Below, in pieces: positions 22,110 through 31,929 of a stretch of DNA of 64,000 nt. Origin of the DNA: Cycas panzhihuaensis (taxonomy: Eukaryota; Cycadophyta); the NCBI GenBank assembly GCA_023213395.1, contig CM041465.1, positions 87,117,741 to 87,181,740 of the forward strand. The letters are read 5' to 3'. Position 1 is the first letter of the stretch; the number at the start of each line of letters is the position of its first letter. The position numbers were made by a program, and so were the translations under genes. The notes beneath the pieces are model-generated. The model was not told where the DNA came from and did not search any database. It saw only the letters and a program-made list of their open reading frames with translations.

Positions 22110-22924
22110 CTACCGCCTCACCCTCCTGAAGTTCCCAAATTCGACAGGACTTCGTCGCAAGACCCGACCGAGCATGTACGCAGCTTCTCTATGGCGTGCA
22201 TTGATTATTGGGCTTACGACCATATACTTATGAAGCTATTCCCGCGGTCCTTGCAGGGCGGTGCCCTCAAGTTGTTTTACCGCCTTCCTGCCCATTCAAT
22301 CTCCTCATTCCAGCAACTAGTGGACGAGTTCATCAACTACTTTGACGTAGCCCGCCCATTCGAAAGCGGAATGAAGGCGTTTCTGTCGCTTAAACAAGGT
22401 CACGATGAGATGAATCGTGACTTTGTGCGACGTTTTCACGATCTTCTTCACTCCACCAAGGCTACGTTGCCTGAGGAGTTGAAGAGAGATCTCTTTGTCA
22501 ATGCACCGCTCAAGTGCATGTGGACGTCCTCAAGATGGGGGCGACCACGTGTGACTCCGCCATCACAAGGTGTTTAGCTTTGGAGGCCATTGAGATCCAA
22601 GCAGGACTCAAAAAACCTCCCAAGCCCTCGCAACATTGTGAGGTGCCTCCTCCAGTGAAGGAGACCAAACCTTCGCAGCCCACTAAGTCCACCTCTCATC
22701 TGACTGAGAGGACCCTAGATCCCCTTACCTCTGCCATTCGCTCATTCGAACGCATGATGAAGGAGTTAAAACTTCAATCTCCTCCATTGCCAACCTCCCA
22801 TAAACTTTGTCCCGCAGACTTCTCGTGCGATGCCCCAAAGGGGAACACCCGACCTTCTCAAGCAAGGAGGACCGATCCTCCCTTGAGAAGAGGTGGTGCT
22901 CCATCCACGAGAATGTTTCCATGA
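22110..22924 (+). pseudogene. gag capsid domain of element C
   Basis: The frame up to 22577 contains the retrotransposon Gag fold: PTEHVRSFSMACIDYW, LFPRSLQGGALKLFYRLPAH, SFQQLVDEFINYF, SLKQGHDEMNRDFVRRFH. After a shift near 22520 it continues in frame 22514-22924 with a Pro/Lys-rich tail. No zinc knuckle is visible in the tail, in line with several Tat-type Gags. Capsid precursor of element particles. Confidence 0.8.
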
Positions 22925-23559
22925 CGATTCACATTCGGGCACAAAGCACCCACGCGACACCATGCGCGACTCGTCCCCTGGCGGACATCGAGGCCTAACC
23001 TCGATCGACCATTCATAAGACCCGTTCCCAAGCATGGGGAACGGGGTCGTGATGTCCAAGAAAGGAATTTGGAATCGGGATAGGTCTCCGATCCCCGCCT
23101 CGTGGTAGTGGGAGGGGTGTGCAGAGGACGCCTTCCCTTCGCGATCTCGACCGCCAAGGCCCATCACCTTCATGGCCCGTAACAAGGGAAGGAAGGTGAT
23201 CCAAATGCTCGAGACCACTCCTCTACGCTGTTAACTTGGGTCTCAAGGCGCCACGAAGGCAACCGGTGCCTCGCATCTACCTCGCAGACTTGATCCTCCT
23301 CCGAGCTACTCCCGGAGATTCCGCACTTCCCAAGACGATTCCGTGCGCCCGGGTGATTCGACTTAGGAGAGCCCTTACCCAACCCACCGGGAGGGGTAAG
23401 CCTTTCTCCATAGTCGAAGAGCTTCTTACGATGGCCACGGATGTCTATCATGGGCGTCTTGAGAAGTTGCCCGAGCAACGAACGCCTCCTAAAGCTCTTG
23501 GATCGAATGACGATCCGCTCATGCCTTGGGTACGACCCCAAGCCGATGAACCCATTATC

Positions 23560-23960
23560 TCCTTCGATCCTGAGATCTTCCGCAACTGGTGGAAGGGAAC
23601 GCCAATGGAACTTCCATTTCACCATTACCATAGATACTCGACACACATTACGGAGAACTGTTGTGGGTAGCGGTTCCTCCGTCAACGCCATGCCCTTGCG
23701 TTATGCAAGAGTTTCAGCCCGCTGAACCTGTTCCATGGCGCTATCGAGGTATGATGCACCAAGAAGACTCCCTTAGGATGCCTCAATACCTCTTACCCTC
23801 GAGGACAAGACGTCGTTCACGGCATCGTCGCCCCTCGATGTCGATGTTGATTACAACCTCGCTCGGGTCGACCATGGCTTGACCAAATGGGAGCCGTGTG
23901 TTCCACTTCGTTGGGGGCAACTTAAATTTGTCCATAATGGACAAATGAAAGTTGTCCTCA
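23560..23960 (+). pseudogene. Aspartic protease of element C, catalytic Asp lost
   Basis: Frame 23441-23725 carries TVVGSGSSVNAMPLRYA. The family motif at this place is V-D-S-G-S-S, so the catalytic Asp is Gly (GGT) here. The second half is found in other frames at about 23850-23960, where GRPWLDQMGAV and a KFVHNGQMKVV strand are recognisable. The protein would be inactive even without the frameshifts. Confidence 0.7.
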
Positions 23961-24830
23961 TAACGATCGCCGCCAAACCGCCTAGGCCTCCCGCCTGTGC
24001 AAGCCATGGCCATACAAAGGGAAACAAACGCCCTTCTAACCATGCCTCAGCTTGCTCTATTGGAATTCCTGATTCCTCCTACCGAGAAGAAAGTCCTGCG
24101 TCTTCTTCCCCTAGCTTGATGCGTTTTGCTCCTATTGGTGTCGGGAGCTATGGGTATGTTACCGTGTTTGATGGTGACGGATCCCATAGTGAGGATGAGG
24201 ATTGTCCTCACCCAGTCTCATTCCTCCGCACCAGTGTGGGGCATCTTCCTAGCCCTAACCTCCCTCTTAGGGCCTCTTTTGTTGTAGAGCTAGGCCACTT
24301 TCACATGTCACATGACATTGCGCATGTTGATCGTCATGTCCCAGGCTCTTCCACCTTGTCCCCTCCCGTAGGCGACGATGTTGAGAGTTTCCCTCTTACT
24401 TTTTACGAGGGACCTCTCCCTGACTCTCCTTTGGAGTCCCCGGATGACGCGCTTGAGCCATACCGGTCCTATCGCTCCCACGCCATCCCTCGCTTTGCCC
24501 ATTCGAAGTCAGGCCATCGATGGCGTGGACTACTTCAAAGACGACGAGGCTTTCTTTGGAACACTTAGCAGTTCCCTGCCGAGTTTGCCTCCCAGGCACC
24601 ACAAGCTTGGCCACCAGAAGGTCTTAGCGATTGGGTCCCCATTAGCCGACCCAATCCCCTCTTCCGTTTCCTCCCTTCCGGTTGATCTTGCCCCCCTCCA
24701 TTTCGAAGAGGAGAATGCCATGTGCATGGTGGCAACCCAGGACATAGTCCTTGCCCTAGATAGGGTCATCAAGGTAGGAGCGGAGTGCACCCCTGACGAG
24801 GTGAGGGAATACACCCTCCTGTCCTAGGAA
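23961..24830 (+). other. Protease-RT linker region of element C
   Basis: Two overlapping plus-strand frames (23879-24568 and 24378-24827) span this stretch. They are rich in Ser, Pro and Leu and have no recognised motif. The position between protease and RT, and an acidic composition near its end, fit the variable linker of pol polyproteins. Confidence 0.4.
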
Positions 24831-25660
24831 TTCCGCGACGTATTTGCGTGGGAATACTCAGACATGAAGGGCATTGACCCCTCCATCGTTGTGCATAACC
24901 TTACGACCTTCTCTGACGCTCACCCCGTGCGTCAGAAGCAGCGTCCCCTTCACCCAAAGCTTTCGGCTGCCGTTAAGATGGAAGTTGAGAAGCTCGAAGT
25001 GGACTTATTTCCTCCATCGATTACCCCAAGTGGTATCGAATATCATTCCGTTGCTAAAAAGAATGGGACCATTCGTATTTGTGACAATTTTCGTGACATA
25101 AATAATGCTTGTCCTAAGGACAACTTTCCCCTTCCTTTCATTGATCAAATAATCGATCGCACTTTGGATTGAAGTTATGTCACGATGAGCGGCTTCTTGG
25201 TATAACGGATCCAGATTTCTCCCGAAGACCGTCATAAGACGGCCTTCACGACGCCATGGGGTACCTTTACCTATAAGGCGTGCCCTTTGGTCTTAAAAAT
25301 GTAGGGGCTACTTATCAAAGAGCCATGCATTTCATCTTCCACGACCTCATCAACAATACGTTGGAGGTCTTCATGGACGACATGATGGGCCTTTCCGCTC
25401 GAGCCCATCATCTTTCCGACTTGCGTGCCATCTTCGCAAGATGCCGCAAGTACCACGTTAGTTTAAACCCGCTGAAATGCGTGTTTGTCGTTACCTCGAG
25501 CAAACTCCTTGGTTTCTCGTGTCTCAACAAGGAATCCAGATCGATCCAGAAAAGGTCAAGGCGATCCTTGACATGCCACCGCCTAAGACCCAACGACAAA
25601 TTAAGTCGTTCCTAGGCAGGCTTGGTTTCTTGAGGCGCTTTTTGGCGGTTGTGCCATAGC
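24831..25660 (+). pseudogene. Reverse transcriptase of element C, broken
   Basis: The N-terminal part in frame 24864-25172 has HSVAKKNGTIRICDNFRDIN, then CPKDNFPLPFIDQIID, the palm and fingers start of Tat-like Gypsy RT. Stops and a shift cover the first catalytic Asp region (25170-25280). Frame 25280-25615 resumes with MPFGLKNVGATYQRAM and VFMDDMMG, where the catalytic DD pair is intact. A shift near 25500 moves to GIQIDPEKVKAILDMPPP and IKSFLGRLGFLRRF (25477-25659). Minus-strand ORFs here are shadows. Confidence 0.9.
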
Positions 25661-26137
25661 GCCAAGCCTCTTACAAACCTATTGAAGAAAGGAGCTCCTT
25701 TTGTCTGGTCAGACAAGACCCAAAAGGCCTTCGTAGGGCTCAAGGAAGCTCTCGTATCCGCCCCTCTTGGCGCCTCCTCGCCCGATAGGCCCTTCATCTT
25801 ATACACCTCGGCAAGCCGAATCCACAGGTGCAATGCTCGACACGGAGGACAATTCGAGGCAGGAGGGCCATTTATTTCATTAGCCGCACTCTCGTTGCGT
25901 GAATTAAACTATCCCCGTAGAAAGGAATGCCTCTCCTTGGTCCATGCGACCAAGAAATTTCGGCACTACTTGCTCGGCAATACAACCAAGGTGATCATTC
26001 AATCTGATCCCTTGCGTTACTTACTTACCTGTTCGGATTTGACAGGTAGGACGGGACGTTGGGCCATCCTACTTCAAGAATTTGACTTGCAGGTCGTCAA
26101 CAGGAAGTCGAAGAAGGGAATGGTAGTGGCGGAATAG
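25649..26137 (+). pseudogene. Original Gypsy RNase H of element C, active site degraded
   Basis: This frame follows the RT: LLKKGAPFVWSDKTQKAF (connection), then ILYTSASRIH where active family members have a D-A-S motif with a catalytic Asp. The Glu region survives as RRKECLSLVHATKKFRHYL. IIQSDPLRYLL keeps an Asp, and WAILLQEFDLQVV marks the end. Loss of the first catalytic Asp with retention of the fold is what is described for Tat elements that carry a second RNase H, where this domain becomes a structural connection. Confidence 0.8.
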
Positions 26138-26289
26138 TTAGCCGATGCCGCCATCTCCAACGAGAGCGGCGTCCCTGTTGATGACTCCTTCCCGGACGAG
26201 TCCATCATGACCGTCCAGGATGTTCCTCCTCACCCACTCACTGATAGCGAGTGGCATGGCGACATTGTGCAATATTTGACTTAGCAAGA

Positions 26290-27440
26290 ATATCGCCCCG
26301 AAGCCAGCAACAAAGTTAGGTCGCGTATCTGCGCCACTACTAGGCAACACCTCCTCGTGGACGGGGTGTTGTATAAGAGATCTTTCGATGGGATCCTGCT
26401 TCACTGCGTCGCTCCTGATGAAGCGGACCAAATACTCCGTGAGTGCCACCATGGCATTTGTGAAGGCCACTTTGGGGGCCAATCCATGGCCCAAAGGATC
26501 CTCCACATGGGCTATTACTGGCCGTCCTTGTTCAAGGGCATGCTTGCGCCCTTAGATGCCGTTGTCAAGAGCACGCCAACATCTCTCACATACCTTCGAG
26601 CCTTTGCACCTTCGTGTCTCGTGGCCCTTTTCCCAATGGGGTTTAGACCTCATCGGGGCTATATCACCACCATCTTCCATACAACATAAATATATCTTAA
26701 CTGCTACCGAATACTTCACTAAATGGGTAGAGGTGATCCCCCTGTCCGCTACCCCTGGCAAGACGATATCCACTTTCGTCTACCAGCATATTATCTGTCG
26801 TTTTGGAATTCCAGACGTCCTAATTACGGATAATGGAACTCCCTTTTGTAATAAGGAAATGGGCCGGTGTGTGAGAAATTCAAAATCTCGCACAAGGCGT
26901 CATCCCCTTATTACCCCAAGCCAGCGAAATTGAGTCTTTCAACAAAAGGCTCATTGGCATTTTGAAGAAAAGCCAGCTCGGTCTCAAAGAGGCGGCATAT
27001 CGACTCTCTTAGCTCTATGGACTTATCGCACCTCTGTCAGGACAATTATCGGGATGACCCCATTCTCGCTAGTCTACGGGACGGCGATACTTGGTTGGAA
27101 GTGGAGGTCCCTTCTCTTGGTCTCCCTTGAGGCCTCATCGATGAGGAGTCTACTCGCCCGAGGCTCGTCTCGAGACCTCAAGCCACGGATGAGAAGCGCT
27201 TAGCGGCTTATCAGCGAACCTCACTTGGCTTGGTTGCAAAGGACACCACGATAAACACCTTCGTGCGAGTCCTTTGTGTCACAGGGGACCATGTCCTCAA
27301 ATTAGAGTATCTTCTGATCGCTTGGCCAAATTTGGGCCCAAGTGGGTAGGTCCCTTAAATCGTTCTCGAAAGCCTCGATAATGGGCGCATCTGGGATCGC
27401 CACCTTAGGCGGCTTGGAATTTGAGAAAGCGGTCAGCGAA
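26290..27440 (+). pseudogene. Integrase of element C, broken
   Basis: The zinc-binding region in frame 26357-26689 has ECHHGICEGHFGGQSMAQRI and GYYWPSLFKG. The core in frame 26556-26933 has FSQWGLDLIGAISPPSS (first Asp) and LITDNGTPFCN (second Asp). The third acidic residue is found after a shift, in EIESFNKRLIGI near 26930. The C-terminal part to about 27440 shows DHVLKLEYLL, then a LESLDNGRIW strand typical of the Gypsy integrase C-terminus. No chromodomain was seen. At least three frame changes and several stops. Confidence 0.88.
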
Positions 27441-28140
27441 ATTCCTCGAAGTTCTCTGGCGTGATCTCTTCACCTCGCTAAAGCGAGCCTAAACTACCAT
27501 TTAAATTGTTTCCATCCCTCCCAACCACGGGTAGGATGGCAATTTAAGATAGTTCTCGTTCCTTCTTAGGTTCCTCATGGAACCCGCATTCCGTATACTC
27601 TTGGGAACCTTTGTCTTCTATTTGGGCATCCCCAAACTAGGACGCTATGGAGTGTCGTTACTCCCCTTTTTCGTGCTTGTCGTTTCCTACGCATATTCCG
27701 CTATGCTCCCACAGACGTGCATGTCGCCTATCTTCTAACCTCACACCTCTCGATCACCTCTACTCACGGTGGATGTGTGTGCTCTGAGACATCTGACCAT
27801 ACATGGAAGGAAACACCTGCATATTTACAAAACTTTACAACAAAATATATACATTTATACATTCACATATTTACATATCAACATACAAATATTTACAACA
27901 TACAAACATTCTTGACATATTACAAAATATTCATTTACAAAAGTAAACCATACATGCTACCTCTATCATACATGGTACACCATTTCATGCCAAAATGGGG
28001 TTCCAATTACCCCATGTATATATATATTTCAAGAATGTCATAGTACATCGTGTATGTGGGAAGCCGGGATCCTTGCAGGGGGAGTACAATCATGTGAGTC
28101 TACATATGACCCCCTGGAGGCCCGTGCTTTCCCTTTAAAA
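27441..28140. other. Spacer between integrase and antisense ORF in element C
   Basis: 27441-27790 is mixed sequence without a coding signal. 27810-28040 is strongly A-rich, with repeated ATATTTACA and TTTACAA motifs. The latter is in the position of a 3' untranslated region for the minus-strand ORF ending near 28141. Confidence 0.4.
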
Positions 28141-30653
28141 TCATACAAATGTGCCTCCTAGCCTACTGCTGCTGTCCTGATCCCGAGGTCCCATCCCCCG
28201 GTCCGTGTGATCCCTCTCCCGGGGACCACATCCCTGCGAGGCTCCTCCTAGCCTCCGCGAGCTTCCTGCCTCACTCTCCTCGTCTGGTAGTCTGCAGTCG
28301 TGGCCGGTATGTGTGTGTGAACGGCTCCTGCTTGACCTAGAGACCATCTGCGCCACCAGCTGGTCGTAGCGGACCTGGATGCGGTCCCTCTCACCTCGGA
28401 GTCCCTCCTCGATGGCTCTGAACCTCTCCTCTGACGCCTTAAGGCGCTCCTCTAGGACTGCAAGGCGAGTGCTACTCCCTGTGTCTCCCCCTGGCCCGCT
28501 CTGTACCTCCAAGGCCTGGATCCGTCCATCGACTCATCTCGCCGCCCACAGTGCATCGAGCTCTCATTGCAGTGCCCGGAATGCCATGTGCTCACAGGTC
28601 TCTGACCCAGATGTCTCTTGCTCGCACCAATGGGGCGAATGCCTGCATGTAGGCCCCTGCCGATCTGGGCGTATCCTCTGCCTAGATGGGCGGTTGTCCC
28701 TCTGCGTAGACCTGAGGGAATAACTCCCTCACCATAGCCTCGACCCGGTCATTTGGACCTCACTTCGCTGTCGATGCAACATGCCATGTGTCGGTGTGTA
28801 TCCTCGATGCATATCATAAAATCAAATCAAAGTCTATCCGGATGTCGAGCGACTAAGGAAGCGGGTAGGTCTCACTTGCGTGGCTGCCGGATCCTGCTTT
28901 CGGCGGCGTCTCCCTCTGGCTCCCGGCCGGTGCCGGTGCCTCATCCTGCAGCATCCTGCGCCTCTGCCTGCGTCTGCAGGGGCCGGCTTGACCCTCGCCT
29001 CTCGGGATCTCCTCACGATCAGCCTGCGCCCTGGTCTCGGTAGCCCCTACTCGTCTCGGCGGCTCTGATGGGCTGCCCCTCTGTGTGACCCGGATGGTCC
29101 AGCTGCGTCCTCAGGTGCCTGTGATGGACTCGCCTCTCCCACAGGTTAGGATGGACCAGCCCCATCTCCCCCATCGTCACTGTCATCGCCTCCATCGTCA
29201 TCATCATCATCGCTGTCATCGACGGGTGCTCCTGCCCCTCTGCTCATCATCATCGCCCGCCCACCTCACGCCTGTATGGATGCGCTGTAGTGCAGCCGGT
29301 GAGGAGGTCGAGCAATGTCGCATCGACCAACCGGCTAACATGTGCCTGGTCCTCTGTCCCCGGAATCTAAATGCGCCATCTATGGACCATCGGGGCCCAC
29401 CTCGCTATGGGGAATGGCCCCACGGTGCCGCTGCCGCAAAATGATCAAAGAACGACCTTTGTGACAGCGTCTTTGTATGAAAATCCTCCTTGCCCGACCT
29501 CGATGGTATCTAGTTGGGCGGCGAGGTTCGCCAACTAAGGTAGCCAGTCCATCCTCTCGTCGGCCTGCGGCGGCGCATCCACCATCGCACTGGGATCTCC
29601 ACAGTAGTTACATTTTACGGGAGATCGGAGCGAATGCATAGCAAAATCGGCTTCCTCACAGGAATCACGACATAAGCAGCATGCGGAGGAGCTCCCTCAT
29701 TGCCACTGTCTGCCGTGGTGAAACTAGGCCACCTCACTGTGTCTTTGCCTCGGTCTCACGGGTCTCCCGTCGGGCACCCCTAAGATTAGTCTAATATCCT
29801 CTGGGGTGATAGATATGTCCCTATTTGAGGCAAGTGAAACACGTGCCTCCTCCTATCAGTCGACCTATGTCCCTAGGGCCGTGATCCCGATCACGAACTA
29901 GGGGTCCTCGGGGCCTTATGCAGCCGCATCTCTTTAAAATCGCCTGTCATCCTCTGTCGACATCTCCGGTAACTAAGGATGGACATCTTGAAGCGTTCAT
30001 GATTTGTCCACCGCGGTAGCACTATGATCGACAAAGTTAATCCAAATCGGTTCCTAGCACTCTTCGGACCCCTGGTAAACATGCGGTGCCCTTCTCGGGC
30101 TTTCCGGGACTATTTGGCCCCTGTTTTGGCTATTTCTAATTTTACGTATCTGTCTGCTCAATTTAGCTGTCTGCTAAATTCGGGCGGCCCCATGGCGATC
30201 GTTACTGCTGGCGATCCTGCGGCTAAGATCGCGGTCTTGCGATCTTAGCCGATGCCATGGTAACCCCTAAAAGGGGTTTTGGCGAAAATCAAATTTTTGT
30301 GGTGGACCCCAGGTGGGGCCAAGGACGAGGCGCCTAATGCGGGTCCCGCCTCTTCTGGGTCGATTCGGACTCAGAGGCCTCCAATCGCCCATAAGGGGCA
30401 TAAAAGGCATTAAAATTTAAATAAAAAGCAATAACTTTTGAACTTTGAAATGACGAAGGTTTCTTTAGATCCACTCACTGGGTCCGGCCTGACCGTCACC
30501 ATCTCGTCTCTCTGGTCGCGATGACTGTCTCCTCACCCGAATCCGATGGTCAGATCGTCCTCTGCGTGCCTCTGAAATTGGGTAGCGCTCCGCGTCGTAA
30601 GGGAAAGGCTCTGGTTTCGTACGAGAGCCGGTGAAAATGAATCCAATTTTCAT
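28141..30653 (-). pseudogene. Long antisense ORF of element C (possible plant mobile domain), decayed
   Basis: On minus, opposite to gag-pol, a broken coding region of up to ~830 codons is visible. Pieces in order: 30653-30465 (Arg-rich); 30082-29891 with PRWTNHERFKMSILSYRRCR; near 29840-29770 the motif ISITPEDIRLILGVPDGRPV, which resembles the start motif of plant mobile domain (PMD) proteins; an Asp-rich acidic tract at 29225-29160; an Arg-rich segment; and a C-terminal piece 28512-28141 with the coiled-coil LAVLEERLKASEERFRAIEE and an Arg/Ser/His tail. Stops and shifts interrupt it. Antisense ORFs between integrase and 3' LTR are known in plant Tat elements, some with PMD similarity. The PMD call rests on one motif. 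Confidence 0.45.
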
Positions 30654-31187
30654 TAGTTTTCCTTATATAGGCGGGGGCCCCGGCGGGCACCTCTTCCATT
30701 TTTGGCTCCGTGATAGTCGTTGGGACCATCTCATCGCACTGGTAACCTTTGCCTTCTGGCCCTGTCGCCCATTGTGCTCCATGGACGTCCTTTTTTCCCC
30801 CTCTTGCAAGGGCATTTATGGCACCTCATTATTGCGCTTTTGGCAAGGCCTTTTTGCACCGTTTTACGCACTACTCCCGTGCATGCCTGAGTTTATACTC
30901 GTTTGGCTCGTTTCGTAGCCCTGGACTTGTTTTTTCAGCCCTTTCTCACCCCTGTGGTCCCCAAAGGAAATGCTCCCTCACAGGGGCATGTGTTGCTTTC
31001 GAGCAACCTTTGGCACCCAGGGTGCCTTTCTCTGCCCACTTTCGGCCGGTGGCGGTTGCTTGCTTTCATTCTTAGGTAACCTCATTGCTAGGTCCTCCTA
31101 CCCTTCTCGGCCCGCTTCGCGCTTACTATTCGAGTCTTTATTTGCTTGCATCGCTATTTGTTCACCGCCAGAGCCTAGTATCCAGCC
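30654..31187. other. Non-coding interval between antisense ORF and second RNase H
   Basis: GC-rich opening (GGCGGGGGCCCCGGCGGGC near 30669-30687), then mixed sequence. Plus-strand frames here have Cys/Phe/Leu-rich composition without motifs. The interval would hold the start of the antisense transcript, but I cannot point to a specific promoter. Confidence 0.3.
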
Positions 31188-31580
31188 ATGTCTCTCCTCA
31201 TTTTCACCGATGGTGGAAGTCGCGGCAACCCCGGACCTTCCATTGCGTGGATTCTTCCGATCCCTCCGGGCACGATCACTTGCGTTCGAGTCTTTCTTCG
31301 AGGCTACCAATAACGGCCGAGTACAGCAGTTATTGAAGCCCTTACGGATGCTCTTCGTTTCCATCACGGTTCAATTGTGTTGTTTTACGATTCTCAGGTC
31401 GTGGTGTCCCATCTCACCCAGTTTTACAGTGCGATGCCCTCACACGAGGACCCTTGCATCTGCCGCCAGGTCTCTCCTGGCTTATTTCTCGTCAGTGGAT
31501 ATCCAGCATATCCCGAGGCACCTCAGCATGGCGGTGACCTCGTCGCCTCATCCTTGGCGTCGCCTCCCTCTTCTAGATGA
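31188..31580 (+). pseudogene. Second, cellular-type RNase H (aRNH) of element C
   Basis: From Met 31188 the frame reads MSLLIFTDGGSRGNPGPSIA, the signature of bacterial/archaeal-type RNase HI, whose Asp is catalytic. A stop at 31311-31313 replaces a sense codon. In the same frame the domain continues with STAVIEALTDALRF (Glu helix), then VLFYDSQVVVSHL (second Asp). The last part is shifted to the overlapping frame, with DIQHIPRHLSMAV near 31500. A whole RNase HI is about 150 residues, so nearly all is present. Plant Tat elements are known to have gained such a domain. Here it sits about 3.7 kb downstream of integrase, just before the 3' LTR, with the antisense ORF between. Confidence 0.82.
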
Positions 31581-31929
31581 TAGCCCTTGAGGCTTGCGGC
31601 CGGCCGTGCCCAAGCCTCCGATCGTGATTAGTTAGATGTACCTGCTCTACTTTGTTCGATGCCCTCTTACTTCCCGTTGCACCTTGGCAACGGGGGCATC
31701 CATTTCTTGCTTATTTGGTTTCGGTCGATGTTTAGGCGGCGGCGGTAACCCCTACGTTGTCCTCGTCTCGTCTCCCCATCCCGCAGCGTTCGCCACGACA
31801 CTTGCCTCGCCCTTGGTCTCTGAGCCGCTCTTTATGGTTTTATATATATGCATGTGCTACTCATGTTTCTTGATTGTCAGCATTCGCCATCACATTACGC
31901 TTAAGCGGTGAGGCTCTGCGCCGAGGCGA

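Noticed and set aside
30631-31590. Plus-strand ORFs near 30631-31075 and 30970-31590 as a possible membrane protein
   Set aside because: No motif was found. The second overlaps the RNase H in another frame and only catches its frameshifted tail.
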